Origin: Rhizobium sp. PP-CC-3A-592
Lineage (GTDB): Bacteria > Pseudomonadota > Alphaproteobacteria > Rhizobiales > Rhizobiaceae
Assembly: GCF_003217095.1 (NCBI RefSeq)
Contig: NZ_QJSR01000006.1
Coordinates: 258,244 to 322,243, forward strand
Reading direction: 5' to 3'
Length of the DNA: 64,000 nucleotides
Of the stretch, positions 35,801 to 45,094 are shown piece after piece. Made by a program: the position numbers and the translations under genes. The notes under the pieces are model-generated. The model was not told the origin of the DNA, made no database searches, and was given only the letters and a program-made list of their open reading frames with translations. Position 1 is the stretch's first letter. Every line of letters starts with the position of its first letter.

Positions 35801-38800
35801 ATGGAAAGCATGGGACGACAAGAGCAATTGCGAAACCGGAATCGTGGCTTACGCAGTTCGACGGCATTGACCGTCACCCGCCGCTCCCTCCTGCTGCTGC
35901 CGATCTCTGCCTCGCTTCTGGCCGGCCCGGTGCTCGCGCTGGATGACAAGGATTATATCCAGGACAGTGGCAATGTCGTCTGGAGCACGGATCAGAGTTT
36001 TGCCGATGACATGATCATCGGGCTTGAAAACAAGGGCACCACGCTGACCATCAACAACGGTGCGGATGTGCTGATCGCCAATCGCGGTATCATCGCCGGG
36101 CTCGGCGGGTCGCAGGCGACCGTCACCGTCTCCGGGCCTGGCTCCGCCCTGAACGTGCTGCGCACGCGCTATGTGCTCGGCAACAGCATGACCGTCGGCG
36201 GCGGCTGCAACGGTTACTCCGTCATGTGCATCGGCGGGGGTGATGGCACGCTGATCGTCGAAGGCGGCGGTAAGGCGGATGCAAAGAATATCTATATCGG
36301 CGACGGCCAGGGTGCGCAGGGCAAGCTGCTGGTGACGGGCGCGGGATCGGTCGTCTCGGCCGACTACCTCGGCATGCAGGGTCTGCTCGGAACGCCGAGC
36401 CTCATCAAGGTCGAGCAGGGCGGTGCGATTCTGTCCAACAGCGCCTCGATCGGCCAGTTCACGACGACCACGGCCGAGAGCGGCGCGATCGTCACGGGGA
36501 CGGGCTCGAGCTGGATCAATACGGGCCGGCTGGACCTCACCGGCAATCTGACGATTGCCGACGGTGGCCAGATGAGCACGTCGCTCGCAGCCCTCGACGA
36601 CAGCGGCAATCTAACCGTTACCGGCGCGGGATCGTCCTTTACCGCGACGAACACGATGGGCGTCGTCGCCGACAGCCACATCGTGGTCGCCAATGGCGGT
36701 ACCCTGAATGTCGCGAATGGGATCAATATCGGCACGGACGGCTATCTCGTCGTCGGCGGGCAGATCGATACGAATGCTCTGCAAGGCCTTCCGCGTGCGC
36801 TCGATACGCAAGCCGCCGGCACGGTCAGCACGGGAACCGTCGTGAACTTCGGTACCTCGGGCTCCGGCCGCCTGGTCTTCAACCACACCAATACAGGCTA
36901 TGACTTTGCCAACAAGATCGTCGGCGACGGGTCGATCGTCAGCCTTTCCGGCGAGACGATCCTCTCCGGCGACCTCACGGGCTTCGCTTCGCTCGACAGC
37001 TATGCCGGCGGCGTCATCGTGGACGGAAACAGCCGGCTGGTGCTGAAGGGCGACCTCGGCACGGCCATTGCCGATGACGACACCGTTACCCCGGATCGCA
37101 CGAATTTCGACGTGAAGAACGGCACGCTGGTCATCGGAGGCCAGACGGGTCAGGTCATCACCAATTTCCTCGGCAGCGAGATCTATACGAGCACCATCGA
37201 CGTCTGGGGCGATACGCTGAATGGCCAGCGCAACGTGACCGGCGCCTACGGAACGCTGGCCGGCTTCGGCACCATCGGCACCACCTTTGTTGATCGCGGG
37301 GCGACGATCTCGCCCGGCGACACGGGCAATCCGCTGGGAACGTTCACCGTGCGCGGGGATCTCGATCTCGCCGAGGGCGCGATCTACGATGTCGATGTCG
37401 CCGGCAACGGTGCGAGCGACCGCATCTCGGTGGAAACCGTCAAGCAATATGCCGGCACCGACGCCGCTGGCAACAAGATCACGGTCGATGCCCTCGGGCG
37501 CGCGACGATCGGCAAGGACAGCTCGGTTCAGGTGACCGCGCTGGATGCGGCGGCCAGCTATCAGACGGGCCAGACCTACAAGATCCTGACGGCGCAGGGC
37601 GGCATCACCGGCACCTTCGCCCAGGCCGTATCGAAATCCGCCTTCCTCGACGTCGCTCTCGACCAGACCGCCAAGGATGTGGATCTCAGGATTTCCGTCA
37701 AGGATCCGGGCAACGGGCAACCCAACCCCGAGCCGCCCACCACGCCGCCGACGAACCCGGAACCGCCGACGACACCCCCCACCAATCCGGAACCTCCGAC
37801 GACGCCTCCGACCAACCCGGAGCCGCCAACGACGCCCCCCACCAACCCGGAGCCGCCGACAAACCCGAACCCGCCAACGCCGGAACCGCCGACGAATCCC
37901 CAGCCTCCGACGAATCCGGAGCCACCCACGAATCCCGAGCCGCCAACGCCGGAGCCGCCGACCAATCCCGAGCCTCCGACAAACCCGGAGCCGCCCACGA
38001 ATCCTGAACCTCCGGAAACCGGCCTGTTCGACAGCGTTGCCGATACGCGCAACCAGGTCGCCGTGGCGCGGTCGCTGAACACACTCGAGCAGAGCGGAGG
38101 GTCGCTGGCGCTCTACAACAGCCTGTTGCTGCTCAGTGCGGACGAGGCCCGGGGCGCCTTCGACAGGTTGTCGGGCGAGGCGCACGCGTCGGTCAAATCC
38201 GGCCTGATCACCGGCGATCGCCAGACGCGCGATGCGACCAACGACCGTCTGCGCGCCGCCTCGGGCGACGTTGCGGCCAAGCCCGTTCCCGTCAACAACT
38301 ACTGGGACAACGGACGCTGGACGGACGACCCCATGTCGGCCGTCACGCCTAAGGTTGTCGATCCCGCGTGGTCCGTCTGGGGCCAAGCGTTCGGCTCCTG
38401 GAGCAATATCGACGCCGGCAACGGCGTGGCGGAAGCGGATGTCTCGACCGGCGGCCTGGTGACGGGTATCGACACGCTGGTCGGTCCGGTCTCGCGGCTC
38501 GGCGCCTTCCTCGGCTACAGCCGCACCGGCATCGACGTCGACAGCCGGTCGTCCTCGGCCGACAGCGACAACTACACCATCGGTCTCTACGGCGGCACGC
38601 AGTTGGGCGCGCTGTCGCTGCGTTCGGGCCTCTCCTACACCAACCACCAGATCTCCACGAAGCGGTCGGTGGATTTCCCCGGCGTTTCGCAGGATCTGAA
38701 GGCCGATTATGATGCCGGCTCGTTCCAGGTCTACGGCGAACTCGGCTATGAGATCCAGACGGAATTCGCCGCCTTCGAGCCTTTCGTGAATGTGGCGCAC

Positions 38801-39187
38801 GTCAATCTGGATAGCGACGGCTTCCGCGAAAAGGGTGGCTCCGCCGCGCTGCGGGGTGAGGGGGACACGACCAACACGACGTTCACGACGCTGGGACTGC
38901 GCGCCTCGTCGGACGTCACGCTCGGCGGCCTTCCCACGGTTGCGAGCGGTACGCTCGGCTGGCGGCATGCCTTCGGGGATATCGATCCTGCCTCCCGGCT
39001 CGCCTTTGCCGGCAGCGACAGCTACGCCGTGAAGGGCGCGCCGGTCTCGCAGGATGCCTTTATCGTCCAGGTCGGACTGGACATGACCCTGTCACCGACG
39101 ACCACGCTCGGCGTCTCCTACAACGGCGAGTTCGGCGACGACGGCATCGCCAACGGCGTCGACGCGAAGCTGCGCGTGCGCTTCTGA
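35801..39187 (+). CDS. Autotransporter (type Va) with beta-helix passenger and Pro-rich linker
   Basis: About 1128 residues. An extended signal peptide (MGRQEQLRNRNRGLRSS, then hydrophobic SLLLLPISASLLAGPVLA) precedes a passenger of about 580 residues made of Gly/Asp/Asn/Thr-rich beta-strand repeats such as GADVLIANRGIIAGLG. A Pro-rich linker of about 100 residues (PPTNPE type) follows, then a barrel of about 280 residues from WSVWGQAFGSWSN to KLRVRF with terminal Phe. The start is ambiguous: GTG 35795, ATG 35801 and ATG 35810 are all in frame. It should display its passenger at the cell surface. The TGA overlaps the next ATG (TGATG). Confidence 0.9.
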   Translation: MESMGRQEQLRNRNRGLRSSTALTVTRRSLLLLPISASLLAGPVLALDDKDYIQDSGNVVWSTDQSFADDMIIGLENKGTTLTINNGADVLIANRGIIAGLGGSQATVTVSGPGSALNVLRTRYVLGNSMTVGGGCNGYSVMCIGGGDGTLIVEGGGKADAKNIYIGDGQGAQGKLLVTGAGSVVSADYLGMQGLLGTPSLIKVEQGGAILSNSASIGQFTTTTAESGAIVTGTGSSWINTGRLDLTGNLTIADGGQMSTSLAALDDSGNLTVTGAGSSFTATNTMGVVADSHIVVANGGTLNVANGINIGTDGYLVVGGQIDTNALQGLPRALDTQAAGTVSTGTVVNFGTSGSGRLVFNHTNTGYDFANKIVGDGSIVSLSGETILSGDLTGFASLDSYAGGVIVDGNSRLVLKGDLGTAIADDDTVTPDRTNFDVKNGTLVIGGQTGQVITNFLGSEIYTSTIDVWGDTLNGQRNVTGAYGTLAGFGTIGTTFVDRGATISPGDTGNPLGTFTVRGDLDLAEGAIYDVDVAGNGASDRISVETVKQYAGTDAAGNKITVDALGRATIGKDSSVQVTALDAAASYQTGQTYKILTAQGGITGTFAQAVSKSAFLDVALDQTAKDVDLRISVKDPGNGQPNPEPPTTPPTNPEPPTTPPTNPEPPTTPPTNPEPPTTPPTNPEPPTNPNPPTPEPPTNPQPPTNPEPPTNPEPPTPEPPTNPEPPTNPEPPTNPEPPETGLFDSVADTRNQVAVARSLNTLEQSGGSLALYNSLLLLSADEARGAFDRLSGEAHASVKSGLITGDRQTRDATNDRLRAASGDVAAKPVPVNNYWDNGRWTDDPMSAVTPKVVDPAWSVWGQAFGSWSNIDAGNGVAEADVSTGGLVTGIDTLVGPVSRLGAFLGYSRTGIDVDSRSSSADSDNYTIGLYGGTQLGALSLRSGLSYTNHQISTKRSVDFPGVSQDLKADYDAGSFQVYGELGYEIQTEFAAFEPFVNVAHVNLDSDGFREKGGSAALRGEGDTTNTTFTTLGLRASSDVTLGGLPTVASGTLGWRHAFGDIDPASRLAFAGSDSYAVKGAPVSQDAFIVQVGLDMTLSPTTTLGVSYNGEFGDDGIANGVDAKLRVRF
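37719..38016 (+). repeat. Pro-rich tandem repeats in the autotransporter linker
   Basis: About 100 codons made of units such as PPTTPPTNPE (four near-identical copies in a row), then variants PPTNPE and PPTPEPPTNP. At DNA level the copies differ at third positions, so they are not recent slippage products. The stretch separates passenger from barrel and should form a rigid extended spacer. Confidence 0.85.
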
Positions 39188-39771
39188 TGCGCCGGCTGTT
39201 TCTTCTGTCCATCACGGCGGCGCTCGCATGCGCCGCCGTGATGGACGTTTCCGCCCAGACGGCAACGAAACCGTCCGCATTGTCGGAAAGCTATGACGAC
39301 TGGACCGTGCGTTGCGCGACGCAAGCTGGCTCTGGGGATAGCGCCGGCGACCCGGCCAAGGGCGCTCGCCAAACAGGGGACCGGGGCAGCGGCCGGGAAT
39401 GCTCGCTCTCGCAAACCCAAGCCAATGGAAACGGCCAGCGCGTGCTGCTGGTGGAACTTCGTCCGGCCGAGGATGGCCGTCTCAGGGGCAATCTCATCCT
39501 ACCCTTCGGGCTCGCCTTGCAGAAGGGCGCGACCTTTGCCGTCGACGACCTGCCGCCCGGAAAACCGGCGCCGTTTCGCACCTGCCTGCCGGTCGGCTGT
39601 GTCGTGTCTCTCCTGTTTACCGATGGCATCACACAGTCCCTGCGTTCCGGCACGAAGCTGATCGTCAAGGCGCAGGCCAGCGATCCCGAGGCCGAGGTTC
39701 CCTTCTCCATTTCGCTCAAAGGGTTCGACGACGCTCTCCAGCGCACCATCGCGCTGTCCAAGCCTGATTGA
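39187..39771 (+). CDS. IalB-family (invasion-associated locus B) exported protein
   Basis: A 194-residue protein with signal peptide MRRLFLLSITAALACAAVMD to about VSAQ. The mature part has the IalB pattern: YDDWTVRCAT near the start, then a Cys-containing ECSLSQTQ, VELRPAEDGRLRGNLILPFGLALQKGA, CLPVGCVVSLLF, and ends with SLKGFDDAL. The four cysteines are conserved in the family. IalB-like proteins are periplasmic or envelope-associated, and are linked to host-cell entry in Bartonella. ATG overlaps the TGA of the autotransporter, so the pair is co-translated. Confidence 0.87.
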   Translation: MRRLFLLSITAALACAAVMDVSAQTATKPSALSESYDDWTVRCATQAGSGDSAGDPAKGARQTGDRGSGRECSLSQTQANGNGQRVLLVELRPAEDGRLRGNLILPFGLALQKGATFAVDDLPPGKPAPFRTCLPVGCVVSLLFTDGITQSLRSGTKLIVKAQASDPEAEVPFSISLKGFDDALQRTIALSKPD

Positions 39772-39923
39772 CGCAGTCGTCACAGGAGGTGCGGAAGAAC
39801 CTATCTCGTTGTTTCAACACGATCCGGACTTAGCCTCCCGCACACGTTGGCCGCGAAGACGGAGATGTCTTTTGGGGGTTCGGGCTGTTAGATGTTCGGT
39901 CGTAAGACCCGGGAGATCCCGAT

Positions 39924-40553
39924 TTGACGACAGAAACCATCATCGTGGTCGATGACCATCCTGTGTTTCGTGACGGATTGAGCGCCCTTATCGGGCGGAG
40001 GCTGCCGCTGGCGACGGTGGTCGCCAGCGATACGCTGGAGGATGCGCTCGCCACTGCAAGGCGCGGCACCAAGCCGCCCTCCATGTTCCTGCTCGACCTG
40101 TTCTTCTCTCGGCACAGCATCATGGAGACGCTTCCGGCCCTTCGTCAGGAGTTCCGGCAATCGTCGATCGTCATCATCTCCATGACCGACGAGCTGGCGA
40201 CGGTGGATGCGGCGATGGCCTGCGGCATCAACGGCTTCATCAACAAGGCGGTGTCGCCGGAGGCCATGATCGAGGCGATCGAGGCCGTGCGGAACGGCGA
40301 TGTGGTGCTGCTACTGCCGGATGGTGCCGGTGGCAAGGCGGAGGTGAAGCCGGTGACACTGACCGATCGCCAGTCGGCCGTACTCATGCTGATCGCCGAG
40401 GGCAAGAGCAACAAGGAAATCGGCATCGAGCTCGGCATATCCCCGTTCACCGTGCGGATCCACGTGTCGGCCCTGTTCCGCTCACTCGGCGTCGCCTCGC
40501 GGGCCGCGGCCGTTGCCAAAGGTGCTGCCGAAGGGCTGCTGGTGACGCGCTAG
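39924..40553 (+). CDS. LuxR/NarL-type response regulator
   Basis: A 209-residue regulator starting at TTG. The receiver (about residues 5-120) has the acidic pair VDDHPVFRDG, phospho-acceptor Asp58 in PPSMFLLDLFF, and INKAVSPEAMIEAI with the conserved Lys. The DNA-binding domain is LTDRQSAVLMLIAEGKSNKE and IGIELGISPFTVRIHVSALFRSLG. It converges with a hybrid histidine kinase, with a hairpin between them. Cognate partnership is plausible because both are adjacent and otherwise unpaired. It lies 152 bases downstream of the IalB gene. A half-site GGACTTAG at 39826-39833 precedes it. Confidence 0.9.
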   Translation: MTTETIIVVDDHPVFRDGLSALIGRRLPLATVVASDTLEDALATARRGTKPPSMFLLDLFFSRHSIMETLPALRQEFRQSSIVIISMTDELATVDAAMACGINGFINKAVSPEAMIEAIEAVRNGDVVLLLPDGAGGKAEVKPVTLTDRQSAVLMLIAEGKSNKEIGIELGISPFTVRIHVSALFRSLGVASRAAAVAKGAAEGLLVTR

Positions 40554-40616
40554 AGTTTGTTAGGGATAAGTGGAAACCCGTTATCCCGGAAAGACAAACG
40601 AAATCAAAGAAAACAA

Positions 40617-40651
40617 GATACTGTCAGGTTCAACATGAACCTGACAGTATC
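40617..40651. terminator. Strong hairpin terminator between response regulator and hybrid kinase
   Basis: A perfect 16-base stem (40617-40632 and 40636-40651) with a three-base loop. On the minus strand the stem reads into a U-rich tail (the plus strand before it is A-rich, AAATCAAAGAAAACAA), so it is a convincing intrinsic terminator for the kinase. The right arm touches its stop codon. Confidence 0.85.
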
Positions 40652-42327
40652 TAGCCGTTGGCTTCCATGGCTGCGGCCATGATGACGGAGCGTAGTTCGG
40701 CGGGCCGCACCGGCTTCGACAGGATGGGGATGTCATCGTCGCCGAGTTCGTCGCGAACGCGGCCGGGGTCGTGGCCGCTCATGACCACAGCCTGAACCCG
40801 CCGCCCGAGTATCCGGCGCACGGCCTTGATGCAGTCGCTTCCGGTCGTTCCTTCGCCGAGGTCGAAATCGGCGATGACGAGATCGCAGGGTGCAACCTCG
40901 GTGGGAACGCCGGTTTCCGCCTGTACCTTGCAGCCCCATTTCCGCAGGAGGCTTGCGGTCGCGCACAGCACGGCACCGTCATCCTCCACCAGCAGAATGC
41001 GCAGACCGTCTATGCCCGGTGCCGCTTGCGTGGTGCGGACCGCACGGCGCGGGGCTGGGGCATCGCGGGAAGAGATCGCCAGCCCGGCCAGCGTCACGCT
41101 GGTTCCGCGCCCCGGCGTCGAGCGCAGCCTGACCTTCATGTCCATCAGCTGGGCCAGTCGCTTGACGATCGACAGGCCGAGGCCGACGCCCTCAATATCG
41201 CGATCGCCCCGCGCGCGCACCTGATAGAACTCCTCGAAAACTCGTTGCTGGTGCTCCTGCGAGATGCCGGGTCCCTGGTCGTAGACCTGCACCGAGAGCA
41301 TACCGTTTTCACGTCGGCAGCCGATCATGATGGCGCGGCCCGGTGCATATTTGATCGCGTTGCTGACGATGTTCTGCAGCATGGTCGTCAGAAGCGCGCG
41401 ATCCGTAATGACGACACTCTTGCAGTTGCTGACGCCGAGCTTGCAGTCGTTCGCCTGCGCCATGTCGGTGTTCTGCTGCAGCACATCGTCGAGGATGTCG
41501 GCGATCGCGACGGCCTCGTAGCGTGGCACGACCTTGCCGCTGTCGAGCGTCGAGACGTCGAGGAGCGACTTGAAGAGGCGCGAGATGCTCTGCAGCGAGC
41601 GGTCGATATTATCGACCATTCCCAGTTCGCTCTGCCGCAGATCGGCATCGCGAAGGCATGCGGTGAAGAGGCTGATGGCGTGGACGGGCTGGCGGAGATC
41701 GTGGCTGGCCTGCGCCAGAAAGCGGGATTTCGAAAGGTTGGCTTCCCGCGCTGCGATGTAGGCCCGGTGGACGCGCTTCATGAGCACGAAGATGTAAGCC
41801 GGCACCAGCACGGCCGTGGCGATCAGGGTCACCACGATATAGGGGTTCTGCCGCATGTAATCATTTAACACGGCGGCAACGGCAATCGAGGCCAGCGCCA
41901 TCACTGTCGAGGCGATCAGGATGCGCGGTCCGAACCGCAGCCCGTTGCCGACGGTGACCCAGAGGAGAAGTGCAAAGAGCGGCAACATGCCCGCGCCGCC
42001 ATTGGCCAGCGTATAGGTCAGCGCCGGTATGTCGCAGGCGATGGCAATCGTCCGCCGCCAAGGCTGGTTGCCCGGATGCGTCTTCATCCACCACCAGACT
42101 GCACAGGAAAACGGCAGATAGATCACGAAGAGCAACAGGATACCCGGCGGCAGATCCCGCCAGTAGCCAACAAGCGTGCCCGGCACGACGGTGATGAAGG
42201 CGATACCGGAAACGATGATCCGCACCACCGCCTGCTTCAGGTCCTCACCTTCGTCTTGGCCGGTGGATGCCGCAAGCCTGTCGAGCACGCGGCCCAAGCC
42301 GGCATTCGCGCGATCCGTCGATACCAT
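40651..42327 (-). CDS. Hybrid sensor histidine kinase with C-terminal receiver
   Basis: A 558-residue kinase. Five or six membrane segments occupy about residues 35-185 with no periplasmic sensor. The phosphoacceptor is His209 in SRFLAQASHDLRQPVHAISL. HATPase motifs are N-box MLQNIVSNAIKYA, G1 VYDQGPGIS and G2 EGVGLGLSIVKRL. The receiver starts at LRILLVEDDGA with Asp487 in LVIADFDLGEGTTG. I start at MVSTDRANAG with GGAGGCG upstream; an ATG 129 bases earlier would give a much longer N-terminus. It is convergent with the LuxR-type regulator at 39924, its likely partner. Confidence 0.87.
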   Translation of the reverse strand: MVSTDRANAGLGRVLDRLAASTGQDEGEDLKQAVVRIIVSGIAFITVVPGTLVGYWRDLPPGILLLFVIYLPFSCAVWWWMKTHPGNQPWRRTIAIACDIPALTYTLANGGAGMLPLFALLLWVTVGNGLRFGPRILIASTVMALASIAVAAVLNDYMRQNPYIVVTLIATAVLVPAYIFVLMKRVHRAYIAAREANLSKSRFLAQASHDLRQPVHAISLFTACLRDADLRQSELGMVDNIDRSLQSISRLFKSLLDVSTLDSGKVVPRYEAVAIADILDDVLQQNTDMAQANDCKLGVSNCKSVVITDRALLTTMLQNIVSNAIKYAPGRAIMIGCRRENGMLSVQVYDQGPGISQEHQQRVFEEFYQVRARGDRDIEGVGLGLSIVKRLAQLMDMKVRLRSTPGRGTSVTLAGLAISSRDAPAPRRAVRTTQAAPGIDGLRILLVEDDGAVLCATASLLRKWGCKVQAETGVPTEVAPCDLVIADFDLGEGTTGSDCIKAVRRILGRRVQAVVMSGHDPGRVRDELGDDDIPILSKPVRPAELRSVIMAAAMEANG

Positions 42328-42492
42328 GTCGCCTCCCTGATGTCGGTCTGTCGCGGTTGTTCTCGAGCCTGCAGGGGTACAATCCATGTAAGGCGGAAGC
42401 AACCTTTTCAGGAGGGGAGGAGGACGCGTCTCGGTTTCCGATGGGATCGTGCTCAACGGCTAAACGCCTGCTGCACCGCGCGCCGAACCAAG

Positions 42493-43371
42493 ATGGCGGC
42501 CGTGCGTTACCGGGTGCATCTTCATGACCGGATCGGATCTCACGTGCCTCTTCGCCTTCTCGTGGTCGACAGCGAAACTGCCGACCAGAAAAACGAGCGC
42601 CGCAAAACCAGCGGTGCCGCCTCTTACGAAACCTATGCAACAACGCTTCGGGCGATCGATCCGGACGCTTCGATCGAGACAGTGTGCTGCGTCGAAGGCA
42701 CCGATACGGCCTCCGATCTCTTCAGGCTCGATGGCGTTCTCTTTGCCGGCTCACCCATCCAGATGCACAAGCCGACGGAGGAGACACGCTCGGCTGCAGC
42801 GTTCATGACGCGTGTCTTTGCAGCGGGCGTTCCAGCTTTCGGCTCCTGCGCCGGGTTGCAGATCGCAGCCGTTGCCGCCGGCGGGCGCTGCAAGCCCCGC
42901 GCGGCCGGAATGCAGGTTGGCTTTGCCCGCGATATCGTTCCGACGACCGAGGGCAGGGATCACCCTCTGTTCCGGGGCCGTCCGCAGGTCTGGGCCGCAC
43001 CCGCGATGCATTCGAGCGTGGTCGATCAACTCCCTCCAGGCGCCATACGGTTGGCCCAGTCCAAGGCAACGCCGACCGAAGCCGCAGAGATCCGCTCCGA
43101 AAATGGCGTCTTCTGGGGCGTTCAGTATCACCCGGAACTCGACCTTTCCGAAATCGCCGCCTCCATCCGCCGCCAATCGGACGATGTGCTGAAGCAAGGG
43201 CTTGCCGATAGCGACGAGGCTGTGGAGGCCTATGCCTGCACGCTCGAGCAACTCGACCGCGACCCGGACCGGCAGGATCTGGCGTGGCAGATCGGCGTGG
43301 ACGAGGAGGTCACTCTTGCCTCTTGTCGGCAGGTGGAGCTCGTGAACTTCCTACAATCGCTGCGAGGCTGA
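42493..43371 (+). CDS. Class-I glutamine-amidotransferase-like protein
   Basis: About 292 residues. The nucleophile is Cys119 in VPAFGSCAGLQIAAVAAGG, with the His-Glu pair of the triad in WGVQYHPELDLSE (His213, Glu215). This is the GuaA-N/GATase1 arrangement, here as a stand-alone domain plus a helical C-terminus of about 75 residues. The start is ambiguous: ATG 42493, or GTG 42544, which would begin MPLRLLVVDSE. No amidotransferase partner is adjacent, so it may be a gamma-glutamyl hydrolase-like enzyme. It is divergent from the hybrid kinase. Confidence 0.82.
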   Translation: MAAVRYRVHLHDRIGSHVPLRLLVVDSETADQKNERRKTSGAASYETYATTLRAIDPDASIETVCCVEGTDTASDLFRLDGVLFAGSPIQMHKPTEETRSAAAFMTRVFAAGVPAFGSCAGLQIAAVAAGGRCKPRAAGMQVGFARDIVPTTEGRDHPLFRGRPQVWAAPAMHSSVVDQLPPGAIRLAQSKATPTEAAEIRSENGVFWGVQYHPELDLSEIAASIRRQSDDVLKQGLADSDEAVEAYACTLEQLDRDPDRQDLAWQIGVDEEVTLASCRQVELVNFLQSLRG

Positions 43372-43469
43372 ATATCTTGGTCAGCCTCCAGACCACCCCT
43401 CCTCGTCAGGGATGCAGAGTGGAAGCGGGGCGCTCAGGCGCGGCCCGATGACGCACACAGGTGCGCCGA

Positions 43470-43889
43470 TCAGTGCGCTTTGTCGACCGTGATCGTAATC
43501 TTGCCGGGCCGGTCGAAGATCGAGACGTCGCCGTCGATCTGCCCCAGTATGACGATGCCGGGCGGGGGTACGTGTCCGTCCCGATAGTAGATGACGACGT
43601 CGCCGAAGCTCCATAGGCCGAGCGTGCCGGCGGAAAATTCCCGCTGGCGCGGGGCGGGGGGCAGGGCTCTCGGCAGGTTGCCTGTCTTTTCCTGACGGAG
43701 ATGGTCATTCATCTCGATCGTCAGCGGCAACATGCCGGAAAGCGCCTCGGCAGCAACGTTGTTGGTTAGGGTCGCGGTAACGTCACCCCATTCCGACGAA
43801 ATACGGATGCGATCCTGAGCCAAGGCGGTTCCTCCCATGAGAAGCGCGAGCAAGACGGAGATCCGTGCTGGCGCTGCAATGTGTTTCAT
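43470..43889 (-). CDS. Exported cyclophilin-like fold protein
   Basis: A 139-residue protein with signal peptide MKHIAAPARISVLLALLMGG to about LAQD. The mature domain has IRISSEWGDVTATLTNNVAAEALSGMLPL, WSFGDVVIYYRDGHVPPPGIVILGQI and GDVSIF, the pattern of the cyclophilin-like fold family (Cyclophil_like). Such proteins are thought to bind small molecules and rarely have isomerase activity. It is the last gene of the MFS/hydrolase operon 46389 to 43470, starting 104 bases after the hydrolase stop. Confidence 0.8.
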   Translation of the reverse strand: MKHIAAPARISVLLALLMGGTALAQDRIRISSEWGDVTATLTNNVAAEALSGMLPLTIEMNDHLRQEKTGNLPRALPPAPRQREFSAGTLGLWSFGDVVIYYRDGHVPPPGIVILGQIDGDVSIFDRPGKITITVDKAH

Positions 43890-43993
43890 CTTCGGCCTTT
43901 CTCTTGCAGTTACGTGACGTTCGACGTTGCGCACCTGGTGCGGTTGCCGGTTAAGCGACCGCACCAGCGGATCAGTCTCGCCTGCCTTCGCGT

Positions 43994-45094
43994 TCAGGCA
44001 AGGTGCTGGTCGAAAAACCCTTTTAGCTTCTCGAAGGGGATGAGATCCACGCGATCGTAGAGATCGACATGGCCTGCCCCCTTGACCCAGACGAGCTCCT
44101 TTGGTTCCGATGCCCTGTTATAGGCATCCTGGCTGAACTCTTTCGAGTGGGCCTGATCGCCCGAGATGAACAGCATCGGGCGCGGGGAAATCGTCTCGAT
44201 ATCGTTGAACGGGTAGAAGTTCATGAACTTTACGCTGCTGCTGAGAGTTGGCTTCGTCGTCGTCTCCCGGGCAACGCCGGCCGGCGTGAAGGCGCCGCGC
44301 GGCGTGCGGTAGAAGTCGTAGAACTCGCGCTGGATCGGATCGGTATCGGCCGTCAGTTCCAGCGTGGTGCCGCCGATGTACTGTACGTTTGCGCCGCCTG
44401 CTTCCGCCCAGCGCTGCTCGGCAGCCGTCGCGATGAACGCCTTGCGCTGCTCGACGGTCTGCGCCTTGTTCAGCGCGTCGCGGAAGGCAGCCCCCATGTC
44501 GTACATGCTGACGGTGGCGATCGCCTTGATGCGCGGATCGATCTTGGCCGCGCTGATGACGAAGCTGCCGCTCCCGCACACGCCGATGGCGCCGATGTTG
44601 CGGCGATCCACGAAGGCCTGCGAACCGAGAAAATCCACACCGGCGCTGAAGGCTTCGGCGTAAGCCTCGGGCGATACCAGATTGCGCGGCTGGCCCTCGC
44701 TCTCGCCCCAGAAGGGCAGGTCGATCGACATGGCGACGAAGCCCTGCTCAGCCATCTTGATGGCATAGAGATTGGCGCTCTGTTCCTTCACCGCACCCAT
44801 CGGGTGGCCGACGACGATCGCCGGGTTCTTGGCCGCTCGGTCCATGTCCTTGGGCACGAAGACGTTGCCAGCGACCGTCGTCCGGTACTGAGTCGGGAAC
44901 GTGACCTTCTGCAATGTCACCCGGTCGCTGGTGTAAAAATTGGAAGCGCCGTTGGTCATGTCTTGAGCCCTTGCTGCCATCATGTCGAAAAAGGAAGTCG
45001 CCCCGAGCGCGGCGACGCCTGCGCCTGTCATCTTGAGAAGGGAACGGCGATCGATGCTGGTCTTCGAGTCGTCGCGGTGGGTTTCATCGGTCAT
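43994..45094 (-). CDS. Tat-exported alpha/beta hydrolase (dienelactone-hydrolase-like)
   Basis: A 366-residue hydrolase. A twin-arginine signal, DRRSLLKMTGAGVAALGATS, is at residues about 15-35. The oxyanion strand is NPAIVVGHPMGAVKEQ, the nucleophile elbow GAIGVCGSGSFVISAA (GxSxG), and the acid/His region ends PMLFISGDQAH and GAGHVDLYDRVDL. I start at MTDETH with AAGGA eight bases upstream; a TTG six bases earlier is less likely. The start overlaps the MFS stop (ATGA). Periplasmic action on an ester or lactone exported or imported by the MFS protein is plausible. Confidence 0.87.
   Translation of the reverse strand: MTDETHRDDSKTSIDRRSLLKMTGAGVAALGATSFFDMMAARAQDMTNGASNFYTSDRVTLQKVTFPTQYRTTVAGNVFVPKDMDRAAKNPAIVVGHPMGAVKEQSANLYAIKMAEQGFVAMSIDLPFWGESEGQPRNLVSPEAYAEAFSAGVDFLGSQAFVDRRNIGAIGVCGSGSFVISAAKIDPRIKAIATVSMYDMGAAFRDALNKAQTVEQRKAFIATAAEQRWAEAGGANVQYIGGTTLELTADTDPIQREFYDFYRTPRGAFTPAGVARETTTKPTLSSSVKFMNFYPFNDIETISPRPMLFISGDQAHSKEFSQDAYNRASEPKELVWVKGAGHVDLYDRVDLIPFEKLKGFFDQHLA

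Noticed and set aside
35701..35946. An 81-codon frame overlapping the start of the autotransporter gene
   Set aside because: No family resemblance, begins inside a palindrome and runs through the signal-peptide coding region in another frame.
37719..38016. Tandem repeats considered as a CRISPR-like or minisatellite array
   Set aside because: They are coding Pro-rich units with codon-level variation and no spacers.
36611..38968. A 785-codon minus-strand open frame inside the autotransporter
   Set aside because: Arg-rich low-complexity translation with no domain. The plus strand encodes recognisable passenger, linker and barrel with terminal Phe.
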